From a virus: a DNA stretch of 56,030 bases. The stretch covers positions 1 through 56,030 of IMG/VR virus record IMGVR_UViG_3300022744_000033; one strand, written 5' to 3'. The notes under the pieces are model-generated. The model saw nothing but the letters and a program-made list of their open reading frames with translations. It made no database searches and had not been told where the DNA came from. A program made the translations under genes and the position numbers. Positions 14,587 through 23,109 of the stretch are shown piece after piece (position 1 is the first letter of the stretch; every line of letters begins with the position of its first letter).

Positions 14587-16407
14587 ATGACCCACATCCC
14601 CCATCCGCCAGCTGATCGCATCCTGGACATCGAGTGCTACGTCAATTACGTATTGCTGGCGTTCCGTCGTGTGGACAACGCGACGCCCGCGCTGCGCTTT
14701 GAGGCCCGCGACGGCGCACCTTTTACGCCCGAGCAAATCGCCGAGGTCCAGCAGGTGCTGGCTGTCTCGCGCATATACACCTTCAACGGCCGGGGTTACG
14801 ACATTCCTGTCCTGACGTTCGCCATGCTGGGCTACGCGACGCACGCGCTCAAGCAGATCGGCGACCAGATCATCCAGCAGGGTATGAAATCCTGGGATCT
14901 GGAAAAGATGTACGGCATCACCATGCTGGACCTGGATCACGTCGACCTGATGGAAGTCGCGCCAGGCCAGGGGAGCCTCAAGATTTACGCCGGCCGGCTG
15001 CACTCGCGTCGCCTGCAGGACTTGCCGATCGCCCCCGAGGCTGTGACCACGGTGGAAGACCAGCGCGATCTGGCCGACTACTGCGTGAACAGCGACTGCG
15101 TGGCCACGATCGACCTGCGCAACGCCCTCGCGCCGCAGCTAGCGCTGCGTGACGCCATGAGCGCCGAATACGGGCTGGACCTGCGCAGCAAGTCCGACGC
15201 GCAGATCGCCGAGTCCGTCATCCGCAAGCAGGTCGAGGCACTGCTGGGCCGTCGCGTGTACCGCCCCGAGATTCCGCCTGGCACGCGCTTTCAGTACCGA
15301 CCGCCCGAATGGTTGCATTACGGCACGCAACACATGCGCGACGTACTCGCCAAGGTGTGCGGCGCGTGGTTCACGGTGGCATCCAATGGCAGCGTGGAGA
15401 TGCCGCCAGAACTGGACGATTACGCGGTGCCGATCGGACGTGGCGTGTACCGCATGGGGATCGGCGGATTGCACAGCAGCGAAAAGTGCGTCAGCTACGA
15501 GGCCGGTGAGGACTACCTGCTGATCGACCGCGACGTGGCCAGCTACTACCCCGCGATCATCCTGAACTGCGGCCTGTACCCGCGTCACCTTGGAACTGAG
15601 TTCCTGCAGGTCTATCGGGGCATCGTGCAGCGCCGGCTGGCCGCCAAGCGTGCGGGTGACAAGGTGACGGCCGACAGCCTCAAGATCACGATCAACGGGT
15701 CGTTCGGCAAGCTCGGTTCAATGTGGTCGGTGCTGTACTCGCCGGACCTGATGATCCAGGTGACGATTACCGGACAGCTTGCCCTGATGATGCTCATTGA
15801 GGCGTTGGAACTGTCCGGCATCCAGGTCGTCAGCGCCAACACGGACGGCATCGTCATCCGCGCTCACCGCAGCCAGTACGACCACCTGAATGCGCTCGTG
15901 GCCTGGTGGGAAGCCTGCACCGGCTTTGAGACGGAAGAATCTCGCTATCGCGCACTGTACTCGCGCGACGTGAACAACTACGTCGCGATCAAGGCCAAGG
16001 GTGGCGTCAAGACCAAGGGGGCCTTCAACACGGGCGAGGTGCCGCTGGCGAAGAACCCTGTCAACAACGTGTGCCTGGACGCCGTGGTGGCCTATCTGGA
16101 GCATGGTGTGCCCATCGAGGCGACTATCCTTGGCTGCGCCGACATCCGCAAGTTCGTCACGCTGCGCAAGGTCCAGGGCGGCGGCAAGTGGGGCGACAAG
16201 TACCTTGGCAAGACCGTGCGCTGGGTCTACTCGACGCAGGGCGCACCGATCACCTATGTCACCAGTGGCAACCGGGTTGCTCGCTCGGAAGGGGCATTCC
16301 CGGTGATGGACTTGCCGGACGCCCTGCCTGACCACCTGGACTATGGGTGGTATGCGACCGAGGCGCGGAGCATTCTGAAGGACTTGGGGGTAAACTATGT
16401 GTCATGA
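14587..16407 (+). CDS. Family B DNA polymerase
   Basis: 606 residues, short for the family. The 3'-5' exonuclease motifs are LDIECY (ExoI, residues 13-18), TFNGRGYDIPVL (ExoII) and YCVNSD (ExoIII). The polymerase motifs are DVASYYPAI (A, near 315), KITINGSFGK (B, near 366) and NTDGIV (C, near 418, where cellular enzymes have DTD). It synthesises phage DNA with proofreading. The start ATG has no clear Shine-Dalgarno, which may matter because it directly follows the structured RNA. The stop overlaps the next HTH gene by ATGA. Confidence 0.9.
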   Translation: MTHIPHPPADRILDIECYVNYVLLAFRRVDNATPALRFEARDGAPFTPEQIAEVQQVLAVSRIYTFNGRGYDIPVLTFAMLGYATHALKQIGDQIIQQGMKSWDLEKMYGITMLDLDHVDLMEVAPGQGSLKIYAGRLHSRRLQDLPIAPEAVTTVEDQRDLADYCVNSDCVATIDLRNALAPQLALRDAMSAEYGLDLRSKSDAQIAESVIRKQVEALLGRRVYRPEIPPGTRFQYRPPEWLHYGTQHMRDVLAKVCGAWFTVASNGSVEMPPELDDYAVPIGRGVYRMGIGGLHSSEKCVSYEAGEDYLLIDRDVASYYPAIILNCGLYPRHLGTEFLQVYRGIVQRRLAAKRAGDKVTADSLKITINGSFGKLGSMWSVLYSPDLMIQVTITGQLALMMLIEALELSGIQVVSANTDGIVIRAHRSQYDHLNALVAWWEACTGFETEESRYRALYSRDVNNYVAIKAKGGVKTKGAFNTGEVPLAKNPVNNVCLDAVVAYLEHGVPIEATILGCADIRKFVTLRKVQGGGKWGDKYLGKTVRWVYSTQGAPITYVTSGNRVARSEGAFPVMDLPDALPDHLDYGWYATEARSILKDLGVNYVS

Positions 16408-16610
16408 CTCCCCTCGCCCGCCTGGCCTTTGAGGCAGAACTGGACAACCGCAAGCTCTGCCGCGTGCTTGGGGTGAGCCGTCAGCACATGAACCACTTCC
16501 ACGCGGGGCGTCCGGTGCCGGCCTACGTGCAGGCCCACATCGACACCTTGCTCCTGCTGCCCGCCGACGTGCGGGCGCGGGTCATTCTGGAGCACCTTAC
16601 ACATGACTGA
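16404..16610 (+). CDS. Small HTH protein
   Basis: 68 residues. LDNRKLCRVLGVSRQHMNHFH reads as a helix-turn-helix of the Cro/XRE type. The last helix RARVILEHLTHD resembles the C-terminus of the small protein at 17164 (RRVILEHLSRE), also at DNA level. It is coupled to the polymerase by ATGA. Regulatory role inferred. Confidence 0.6.
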   Translation: MTPLARLAFEAELDNRKLCRVLGVSRQHMNHFHAGRPVPAYVQAHIDTLLLLPADVRARVILEHLTHD

Positions 16611-16809
16611 GTTCACTGTGACCGAAGACGAAGGTGAGGCGCACGTCGTCGGGTCGTACCAATGCCGCGCGGGGTGGTGCGGGGGAATCGCGTTTCCCCG
16701 GTCTTGCAAACGTTGCGGGGGTCTTCTGCACGCCGAGTTCGTGGATCAAACGTTTGACGGCCCGGAACTGGCGGTCAAGTGCGACACCTGCGGGGGAGGT
16801 GAGCGATGA
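16603..16809 (+). CDS. Small zinc-ribbon protein
   Basis: 68 residues with Cys pairs CRAGWC, CKRC and CDTC. The last two are spaced as a zinc ribbon. It overlaps both neighbours by a few bases. Function unknown. Confidence 0.6.
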   Translation: MTEFTVTEDEGEAHVVGSYQCRAGWCGGIAFPRSCKRCGGLLHAEFVDQTFDGPELAVKCDTCGGGER

Positions 16810-17162
16810 TCTCCCGCAAGCCTGAACCCGCGCGGGCGTGGGATCACCCCGAGCGCACCTACCGCTGGACGGACGCCGAGCTCGACTGGATCGCCAAGCG
16901 AGATGCGCAGTGGGCGGCCTGGGGCTACTCGCTGGCACCGCTGACGCCCACGCCACCCCTCAAGCGCCGGCCCGCGTACATTCGGCTGCGCATCCGCGCA
17001 AAACGTGCGTTGGAGTGGGTGCGCTTTGGGAAAATCCGCGTTGAGATGCGCAGTGCCGGTGACGGGGAGCCGTCCGAAATTGCCTTCCTCGGCCGTGGCG
17101 GAAAGCTGATCGGGTACTGGGCACAAGGCTGCTACGACCCTTCGCTTCCATACCGAGGCTGA
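16806..17162 (+). CDS. Hypothetical protein, paralogue A
   Basis: 118 residues: a conserved first part (TDAELDWIAKRDAQWAAWGY), a variable middle and a conserved end (GRGGKLIGYWAQGCYDPSLPYRG). It is a paralogue of the protein at 17318-17683. A 75-bp block (16875-16949) is identical to 17381-17455. Family not recognised. Confidence 0.7.
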   Translation: MISRKPEPARAWDHPERTYRWTDAELDWIAKRDAQWAAWGYSLAPLTPTPPLKRRPAYIRLRIRAKRALEWVRFGKIRVEMRSAGDGEPSEIAFLGRGGKLIGYWAQGCYDPSLPYRG

Positions 17163-17163
17163 C

Positions 17164-17337
17164 ATGACGCCGATCACCTTTCCCCCCACGGTCGGCGGCA
17201 CCGAGACGGTCGTGATGGCCGAGCACATTCAGACCGTTGAGCCCCAGCACTACTATAGGGAGCACAGCACCCTGGTGCTGGTTGGCGGTCGTCGGGTCAT
17301 CCTGGAGCACCTGAGCCGTGAACAACCGCAAGCCTGA
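17164..17337 (+). CDS. Small hypothetical protein between the two paralogues
   Basis: 57 residues from ATG 17164, one base after the previous stop, overlapping the GTG start of paralogue B. Its tail RRVILEHLSREQPQA matches the tail of the HTH protein at 16404, so this block may derive from a duplication covering the end of that gene and paralogue A. No known family. Confidence 0.5.
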   Translation: MTPITFPPTVGGTETVVMAEHIQTVEPQHYYREHSTLVLVGGRRVILEHLSREQPQA

Positions 17338-17683
17338 GCCGGTCACCCAACGGGATCACCCCTACGCATCCTGGTCGTCGGCCGAGCTCGACTGGATCGC
17401 CAAGCGAGATGCGCAGTGGGCGGCCTGGGGCTACTCGCTGGCACCGCTGACGCCCGCACCGGAGCCCGTGCGCGAGCGCGCCGCGTGGTGGCCTATGAGT
17501 GTCCGCGTGCGCAACTGCGTCAAGCGCGCGGTGGAGTGGCTGCGCTTCGGTGACATCCGCGCCGAAACCCGTAGCGTTGACGGCGGGGTCGCGTCCGAAA
17601 TCGCGTTCATTGGACGCGGCGGGAAGACCGTAGGCTACTGGGCTTACGGGAGCTTCGACCCGTCCTTTCCATACCGGGGCTGA
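17318..17683 (+). CDS. Hypothetical protein, paralogue B
   Basis: 121 residues, GTG start. It shares SAELDWIAKRDAQWAAWGYS and the C-terminal EIAFIGRGGKTVGYWAYGS with paralogue A, while the middle has diverged. The identical 75-bp segment beside diverged flanks points to gene conversion or strong selection on that segment. Confidence 0.7.
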   Translation: MNNRKPEPVTQRDHPYASWSSAELDWIAKRDAQWAAWGYSLAPLTPAPEPVRERAAWWPMSVRVRNCVKRAVEWLRFGDIRAETRSVDGGVASEIAFIGRGGKTVGYWAYGSFDPSFPYRG

Positions 17684-17684
17684 A

Positions 17685-18299
17685 ATGAGCACCGACCTGC
17701 CTGACCACGGCCCCGCCATCGCCCGCATGGTGGCCCAGGGCATCACCATTCCCGATCTGGCCAGCATGTACGGCATGAGCCAGGAGGACGTGAAGGAAGC
17801 CCTGGCGCTGGTCAAGCCGATCCGGGGCAAGCAGATTCGCACGTCCGTCTACGCGCTGTGGGACGCCTTGGGCGCACTGCGCGGCACGGAAGACGCGGGC
17901 GTCAGCGCCGAGCAGATCGCCGACTACATCAGCAAGATGAAGCCCTCGCAGCTGCCCGTGGCGCTGCAGGAAGCGTTCTGGTCGGCGGCCCTCAAGCGCC
18001 AGAAGTTCGAGGCCGAGCAGGGCGACCTGTGGCGCACGGCCACGGTCATGAAGGTCATCAGCGAACTGCTGCGCGTGACCCGCCAATCCATGACCCTCAT
18101 GGTGGACAACGTGGACCAGCAGACGTCCCTGACGCCGCGCCAGCGCGAAATCATCCGGGGCATCGGCGACAGCGTGCTGGCCGACATGCGCGAGCGCGTC
18201 ATCGAGGCGTTCGAGGGCTGGGACCCGTCCGAGGACAAGGACGACGCCGACCCGTCGCGCGGCGCGGCGGCGATCGTCCCGGAGGTGCCTGAGTCGTGA
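17685..18299 (+). CDS. Terminase small subunit (probable)
   Basis: 204 residues, directly before and GTGA-overlapping the large terminase. Residues 1-45 include an HTH-like segment (ITIPDLASMYGMSQEDVKEAL), as in DNA-recognising small subunits. The middle is helical and suited to oligomerisation. The assignment rests mainly on position and the N-terminal HTH. It would select phage DNA for packaging. Confidence 0.65.
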   Translation: MSTDLPDHGPAIARMVAQGITIPDLASMYGMSQEDVKEALALVKPIRGKQIRTSVYALWDALGALRGTEDAGVSAEQIADYISKMKPSQLPVALQEAFWSAALKRQKFEAEQGDLWRTATVMKVISELLRVTRQSMTLMVDNVDQQTSLTPRQREIIRGIGDSVLADMRERVIEAFEGWDPSEDKDDADPSRGAAAIVPEVPES

Positions 18300-20380
18300 G
18301 CATCCGCCGCCCCCGTGACGCTGCCCGCGCCGCCGCGTTCCCGTCGTTCCGCGAGATGATGCTGGAACTGGCGACCGCGTTGGAGCCGCCCGAGCGCCTG
18401 ACGCCGACCGAGGCGGCCGAGAAGTACCGCATCCTGCAGATCCCGGGCGCGTACAACGGCCCCTACCTGAGCAGCACGACGCCCTATATGCGCGAGCCGC
18501 TGGACTGCCAGGCCGACCCGTCGATCAAGGCGGTCATCTTCGTGGGCGGCGCGCAGATCGGAAAGACCGCATCGTTGGTGCTGAACGCGATCGTCTACGC
18601 CATCATGTGCGACCCGATCGACGCGATCGTCTATCAGACCAGCCAAACGGTTGCGGCGGACTTCAGTCGCACCCAGGTCGACCGCATGTTCCGTCACTCG
18701 CCCAAGATCGGCGAGCGCCTACTGCCTGGCGGCTCGGACGACACGGTGCATGCCAAATACTTCAAGTCGGGTACGGTGCTCAACTTGTCCTGGCCGACCA
18801 TCAACGAAATGTCGGGCCGCCCGCGCGGCCTCGTCATCCTGACCGACTACGACCGCATGCCGCAGGACATTGACGGCGAAGGCTCGCCGTTCGACCTGGG
18901 CATGAAGCGGACCACGACGTTCCGGTCCAAGGCCAAGACTATTGCCGAGTCGAGCCCAGGCTTCGAGGTCATCGCCGGCAGCACCTGGATTCCAAAGACG
19001 AAGCACGAGGCCCCGCCGTGCGAGGGTATCCTGAGCCTGTACAACCGGGGCGATCGACGCCGCTATTACTGGCAGTGCGACGAGTGCCGGGACTGGTTCG
19101 AGCCCACGTTTGAACTGCTGCAGTACGACGCCGACCAGGAACCCACCGCCGCCGGCCGCACCGCCGTCATGGTGTGCCCGCACTGCGGCAAGCCGCACGG
19201 CCCGGAACGGAAGTACGACCTGAACCTGGGCGGGCGCTGGGTGAAGGATGGCCAGTGGCTGGACAAGGCCGGCACCCTGCAGGGCACGCCCGTTCACAGC
19301 AACATCGCCAGCTTCTGGCTGTTCGGGGTGTGCGCGGCGTTCATGCCCTGGTCCGATCTGGTCAGCAAGTATCTGCAGGCCGAACAGGAATTCCAGCGCA
19401 CCGGGAGCCAGGAAGCCCTCAAGGCTACGGTCAACACCGACCAGGCCATGCCGTACCGGCGGCGCGGCCAGAACGTCGAGCGCCTGCCCGAAGACCTGAA
19501 GCAGCGGGCCGAGCAGTGGCCGCGCAAGACCGCGCCGGCCGACGTGCGGTTCCTCCTGGCCACGGTGGACGTCCAGGGCCGCAAGTTCGTCGTCCAGGTC
19601 CACGGCATCACGCCGGGGAGCCCGTTCGGCATCCGGCTGGTTGACCGCTACGACATCGTGCGCTCCGAGCGCCTGAACGAACACGGTGAGCGCCATGTGG
19701 TCGAGCCGGCCGCCTACGCCGAGGACTGGGACCTGCTGCGCGACGTCATCAATGCCGAATACCCCGTCGAGGGTACGGCTAGGCTCATGCGCGTGCGCAT
19801 GGTCGGTTGCGACTCGGGCGGCAAGGAAGGCGTCACGCACCGGGCCTATGAGTTCTGGACGAAGCTCCGCAACGAGGGCGACGGGCTGCACAACCGGTTC
19901 CAGCTGGTCAAGGGGGGCACTGAGCCCCGCGACCCGCGCGCCCGCATCACCTACCCGGACTCAACCCGCAAGGACAAGAACACCGGACTGCGGGGCAACG
20001 TGCCCGTGCTGATGTTCAACCCCAATTTGCTGAAGGACCAACTGGACGCACTGCTGAACCGGGTCGGCGCGGTGACGTGGCCCGAGTGGCTACCTGACGA
20101 GTTCTTCGCGGAACTGTGCGTCGAGGTGCGGACGATCAAGGGGTGGGTGAACTCGGCCCGCAAACGCAATGAGGCCTGGGACCTACTCTATTACTGCGTC
20201 GGCCTGTGCGTGTGGTCGCAGATCGAGCACATCAACTGGGAACAGCCGCCCGGGTGGGCGCGGCCGGCGGCGGACAACGACCTGTGCCGCGACGTGCAGG
20301 AAGCGTCTAAACTCGCCCCAGTACAGCCCAAACGCGGGGGGCTGACGATGGCTGAAATGGCCCGCGCCCTTGCAGGATGA
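18296..20380 (+). CDS. Terminase large subunit, lambda GpA family
   Basis: 694 residues, close to lambda gpA size (641). Walker A GGAQIGKT is at 84-91 and Walker B-like VILTDYDRMP near 180. A CxxC pair set (CDECRDWF and CPHCGKPH) sits between ATPase and nuclease, as in the GpA family, and acidic nuclease residues follow (VDVQGRK, GCDSGGKEG). It cuts the concatemer and pumps DNA into the prohead. GpA-type enzymes usually make cos ends, which would fit circularisation. GTG start behind a strong GGAGGTG. Confidence 0.9.
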   Translation: MSIRRPRDAARAAAFPSFREMMLELATALEPPERLTPTEAAEKYRILQIPGAYNGPYLSSTTPYMREPLDCQADPSIKAVIFVGGAQIGKTASLVLNAIVYAIMCDPIDAIVYQTSQTVAADFSRTQVDRMFRHSPKIGERLLPGGSDDTVHAKYFKSGTVLNLSWPTINEMSGRPRGLVILTDYDRMPQDIDGEGSPFDLGMKRTTTFRSKAKTIAESSPGFEVIAGSTWIPKTKHEAPPCEGILSLYNRGDRRRYYWQCDECRDWFEPTFELLQYDADQEPTAAGRTAVMVCPHCGKPHGPERKYDLNLGGRWVKDGQWLDKAGTLQGTPVHSNIASFWLFGVCAAFMPWSDLVSKYLQAEQEFQRTGSQEALKATVNTDQAMPYRRRGQNVERLPEDLKQRAEQWPRKTAPADVRFLLATVDVQGRKFVVQVHGITPGSPFGIRLVDRYDIVRSERLNEHGERHVVEPAAYAEDWDLLRDVINAEYPVEGTARLMRVRMVGCDSGGKEGVTHRAYEFWTKLRNEGDGLHNRFQLVKGGTEPRDPRARITYPDSTRKDKNTGLRGNVPVLMFNPNLLKDQLDALLNRVGAVTWPEWLPDEFFAELCVEVRTIKGWVNSARKRNEAWDLLYYCVGLCVWSQIEHINWEQPPGWARPAADNDLCRDVQEASKLAPVQPKRGGLTMAEMARALAG

Positions 20381-20384
20381 CCCC

Positions 20385-20633
20385 ATGACCACCCTCATCA
20401 CCAAGCTGTCCGAGCGCAGCACCTGGACCGGCCTTGGCAAAGTGCTGCTGTCGGCGGGCGTCCTGTACGCCGGCCAGACCGCATGCGGCGCGCAGCCCGG
20501 CGTGGACGTGTCGAGCATCACGCTCGGCCAGATCGCCGGCCACCTGGGCATGACCGATGCGCTCGGCGCGCTCGGCCTGCTGCTGGGCGGCTACGACATG
20601 GCCCGGAAGGAGGCTCCCCGTGCTGCACCTTGA
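20385..20633 (+). CDS. Small membrane protein of the lysis cassette (holin-like)
   Basis: 82 residues with two hydrophobic segments (KVLLSAGVLYAGQTA and DALGALGLLLGGYDMA). Position at the head of a lysis cassette suggests a holin or related protein, but no family signature decides it. The start ATG 20385 is four bases after the terminase stop. Confidence 0.5.
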   Translation: MTTLITKLSERSTWTGLGKVLLSAGVLYAGQTACGAQPGVDVSSITLGQIAGHLGMTDALGALGLLLGGYDMARKEAPRAAP

Positions 20634-21039
20634 CCTGAGCATCACCCTCGTGTGGCTGGACCTGCTGTGGATCTTCCCGGCGGCCAGCGTCATCATGTGG
20701 GTCGGCTACCTCGCCCTCACGAACCTGGAGCGCGTGCGCGTGGCCCAGGGCCTCACCAAGCCGCAGCGGGCGCTGGCCGGCGTGCTGCTGCTGATCTTCG
20801 GCACGCTGGACGTGCTGCTGAACTGGACGTTCTGTGTGCTGCTGTTCCTGGAGCTGCCGCAGGAGGCCACCGTCAGCCGCCGCTGCACTCGGCACTTCAA
20901 GGATGACGGCTGGCGCGGTGACGTCGCCCGCTGGCTGGGCCGGCATGCCCTGGACCCGTTCGACCACCGCGGCGCTCACATCCAGGCGGACGTGATTGCT
21001 GCCTACTACCGCGCCCGACAGGAGGTCCGCCATGTCTGA
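20620..21039 (+). CDS. Conserved phage membrane protein in the lysis cassette
   Basis: 139 residues with two strong membrane segments (LVWLDLLWIFPAASVIMWVG and ALAGVLLLIFGTLDVLLNW) and a conserved cytoplasmic tail (DGWRGDVARWLGRHALDPFD). The GTG start is behind a perfect AAGGAGG. I recall similar proteins next to phage transglycosylases but know no function. Confidence 0.65.
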   Translation: MLHLDLSITLVWLDLLWIFPAASVIMWVGYLALTNLERVRVAQGLTKPQRALAGVLLLIFGTLDVLLNWTFCVLLFLELPQEATVSRRCTRHFKDDGWRGDVARWLGRHALDPFDHRGAHIQADVIAAYYRARQEVRHV

Positions 21040-21985
21040 CCTGCAACGACTGTTCCGCCTGCTGCGCAAGGATCTGCTGCGCTGGCTCCTGCTGTCCCTG
21101 GTGGCCGGCGGGGTGCTGGCCGCGTCCGCGCCTCTCGCCCTGGCCTTCGACCAGCCCGCCATCGGCTGGTTCGGCATGGTGACCGCCGGTTCGCTGTTCG
21201 GCGGCGGGTTCATCCCGGTAATGCGCCGGCTGCTGTTCGACTACATCGACTTGCGCCAGGTCTACGAGGCTTCGATGATCCGCGACCCGGGCCGGGTGTT
21301 CCTTGGCGTGTGCGTGGTCATTGCGGCCTTGGTGCTGGCGCTGGCCGGCGGCAAGGCCCAGGCGAACGTGCCGGCCCAGGCCCTGCAGGTGCTGCCCGTG
21401 CTCGGGGCCGAGGTGAGCCAGCACTGGCCGGACGCCCCGGACTGGGCGCTGTTCGCCGGCCAGATCGAGAAGGAATCGTGCATCACGCTGAAGCACAGCA
21501 AGTGCTGGAACCCGCGCGCCGAGTTGCGCACCAGCCGTGAGCAGGGCGTCGGCCTGGGCCAGATCACGCGCACGGCCCGCTTCGACGCGCTGGCCGAGAT
21601 GGTCCAGCAGTTCCCGCGCGAGCTTGCCGGCTGGTCCTGGGACTCGCCGACCCTCTACGACCCCGCGTTCCAGGTGCGCGCCCTGCTGCTGATGGACCGC
21701 CGCAACCACCGCCAACTGACCGACGTGCTTGAGCCCGACCGCATGGACATGGCCCTGGCCGCGTACAACGGCGGCATGGGCGGCCTGATCGGTGAGCGCC
21801 AACTGTGCCGGTCGACGCGCGGGTGCGACCCGAACCGCTGGGCGGGGCACGTCGAGAACACCAGCATGAAGCGCCGCACGCCGTTCCCGGGGTACTCGGT
21901 CAGCCCCTTCGCCATCAATCGCGCCTACAGCCCCGGCGTGCGCGCTCGCGCCGAGAAGTACCGGCCGCTGTTCGGGGGCGCGTGA
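21032..21985 (+). CDS. Membrane-anchored lytic transglycosylase (SLT-type endolysin)
   Basis: 317 residues. Three hydrophobic segments in the first 110 residues anchor it. The C-terminal SLT-like lysozyme domain has catalytic Glu in AGQIEKESCI, then REQGVGLGQIT and ALAAYNGGMGG, the typical order. It should cleave the glycan strands of peptidoglycan at lysis from the inner membrane. Confidence 0.8.
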   Translation: MSDLQRLFRLLRKDLLRWLLLSLVAGGVLAASAPLALAFDQPAIGWFGMVTAGSLFGGGFIPVMRRLLFDYIDLRQVYEASMIRDPGRVFLGVCVVIAALVLALAGGKAQANVPAQALQVLPVLGAEVSQHWPDAPDWALFAGQIEKESCITLKHSKCWNPRAELRTSREQGVGLGQITRTARFDALAEMVQQFPRELAGWSWDSPTLYDPAFQVRALLLMDRRNHRQLTDVLEPDRMDMALAAYNGGMGGLIGERQLCRSTRGCDPNRWAGHVENTSMKRRTPFPGYSVSPFAINRAYSPGVRARAEKYRPLFGGA

Positions 21986-22353
21986 TGGGGCTGCTTTCAC
22001 CAATCTTGCGCAACGCAGAAGGCAACCGTTTGACTTGGTGGTGCCCAGGCTGTGACGGCCCGCACCAGATCGCCCACGGCGCCGGCAACGGACCGCGCTG
22101 GGGATGGAACGGCAGCGCCGACCGGCCGACCTTCACGCCGTCAGTGCTGGTGCGTGGGCACGGCTTGACACCGGCCGGCCAAGCCGAAGCTGATGCGTGG
22201 TTCAAGGCCGGCAAGCCGTCGCCGGTCCCAAGGTTTGAGTCAGCGCCGACGGTCTGCCACAGCTTCGTGGTGGACGGTCAGATGCAGTTTCTGACCGACT
22301 GCACGCACGCACTGGCCGGGCAGACCGTGCCGATCCCCAACTGGGACGACTGA
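21985..22353 (+). CDS. DUF6527-like conserved phage protein
   Basis: 122 residues. WWCPGCDGPHQI, RWGWNGSADRPTFTPSVLVRG and CHSFVVDGQMQFLTDCTHAL match a family I know as DUF6527, often found beside phage lysis genes. It has paired Cys and His suited to metal binding. It is coupled to the transglycosylase by TGATG. Function unknown. Confidence 0.7.
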   Translation: MGLLSPILRNAEGNRLTWWCPGCDGPHQIAHGAGNGPRWGWNGSADRPTFTPSVLVRGHGLTPAGQAEADAWFKAGKPSPVPRFESAPTVCHSFVVDGQMQFLTDCTHALAGQTVPIPNWDD

Positions 22354-22354
22354 C

Positions 22355-22873
22355 GTGGGGGCCATCCTCGCCGTCATCCCCAAGTCCGCCCTGGCGCTGG
22401 CCGTGGCGGTGCTGGCCGCCCTGCTGATGGCTCAGACTTTCGTGGCCCAGCGCAACGCCGGCCGGCTGGCCGATGAGCGCGCCGCCCGCGCGACCGAGCG
22501 TGCCCAGGCCACCGCCGCAGCGGCCAGCGCCGCCGAGGCCGAGCGGGCGCGTGAACAGGGCTGGACCGAGCGGTACGGCCAGATCCAGGAGGCATACAAC
22601 CATGTGGCCCAAGAATTGCTTGCTCATCGCGCTGCTGCCGATGTTGCTGCTGTCGGCCTGCGGGACGCTGCCCGTGGCCTCGCCGCCCGTGGCCGTGCGG
22701 CCTGCCCGCGTGCCTCCGCTGCCCCAGGCAGCGCGCCAGCCCCCGATGCCCTCGATTTGCTCGCCGACGTGCTTGGAAGGGTTGACGCGCGAGCGGGGGA
22801 GTTGGCAGCAGCTGCTGACGCAGCCCGAGCCGCTGGCCTCGCCTGCGAGCGCGCCCACGAAGCCCTGAGGTAG
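22355..22873 (+). CDS. Inner-membrane spanin, Rz-like
   Basis: 172 residues, GTG start. An N-terminal signal anchor (residues 9-28) is followed by a long alanine-rich, charged helical region, the usual i-spanin form. A lipoprotein gene nested out of frame (22602-22868) confirms the pairing. Together they fuse inner and outer membranes at the last step of Gram-negative lysis. Confidence 0.75.
   Translation: MGAILAVIPKSALALAVAVLAALLMAQTFVAQRNAGRLADERAARATERAQATAAAASAAEAERAREQGWTERYGQIQEAYNHVAQELLAHRAAADVAAVGLRDAARGLAARGRAACPRASAAPGSAPAPDALDLLADVLGRVDARAGELAAAADAARAAGLACERAHEALR
22602..22868 (+). CDS. Outer-membrane spanin lipoprotein, Rz1-like, nested in Rz
   Basis: 88 residues, entirely inside the Rz-like gene in another frame, as in lambda. 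MWPKNCLLIALLPMLLLSAC carries a lipobox (LLSAC), followed by a Pro-rich mature part. AGGAGG eight bases upstream of ATG 22602 gives a strong independent start. Confidence 0.8.
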   Translation: MWPKNCLLIALLPMLLLSACGTLPVASPPVAVRPARVPPLPQAARQPPMPSICSPTCLEGLTRERGSWQQLLTQPEPLASPASAPTKP

Positions 22874-22884
22874 ACTCGCGCGCT

Positions 22885-23109
22885 ATGGCTACCACCCTCC
22901 CGACCGCCGCTCAACGCCTCGTTGAAGCCGAGATGGCCTACCACCGCCTGATGATCGGTCAGTCGGCGGTCGAGGTGCGCGACCAGAACAACGAGGCCGT
23001 GGTCTACAGCCGCGCCGACGCGACCCGGCTCAAGGCGTACATCGAGGCGCTGCGCCTGGAGATTGCCGGCACGCCTGGCACTCGCGGCCCGATGGGGGTG
23101 TGGCTGTGA
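22885..23109 (+). CDS. Head-tail joining protein, lambda gpW-like
   Basis: 74 residues, near the 68 of lambda gpW. It shows the pattern AEMAYHRLMIG...VRDQNNEAVVYS...LKAYIEALRLEI of the family. It stabilises filled heads and forms part of the neck. It overlaps the portal GTG start as GTGA. Confidence 0.8.
   Translation: MATTLPTAAQRLVEAEMAYHRLMIGQSAVEVRDQNNEAVVYSRADATRLKAYIEALRLEIAGTPGTRGPMGVWL

Noticed and set aside
23100-23105. GTG 23100 as portal start
   Set aside because: GTG 23106 gives the usual GTGA overlap with gpW and better spacing to the GGGGG stretch.
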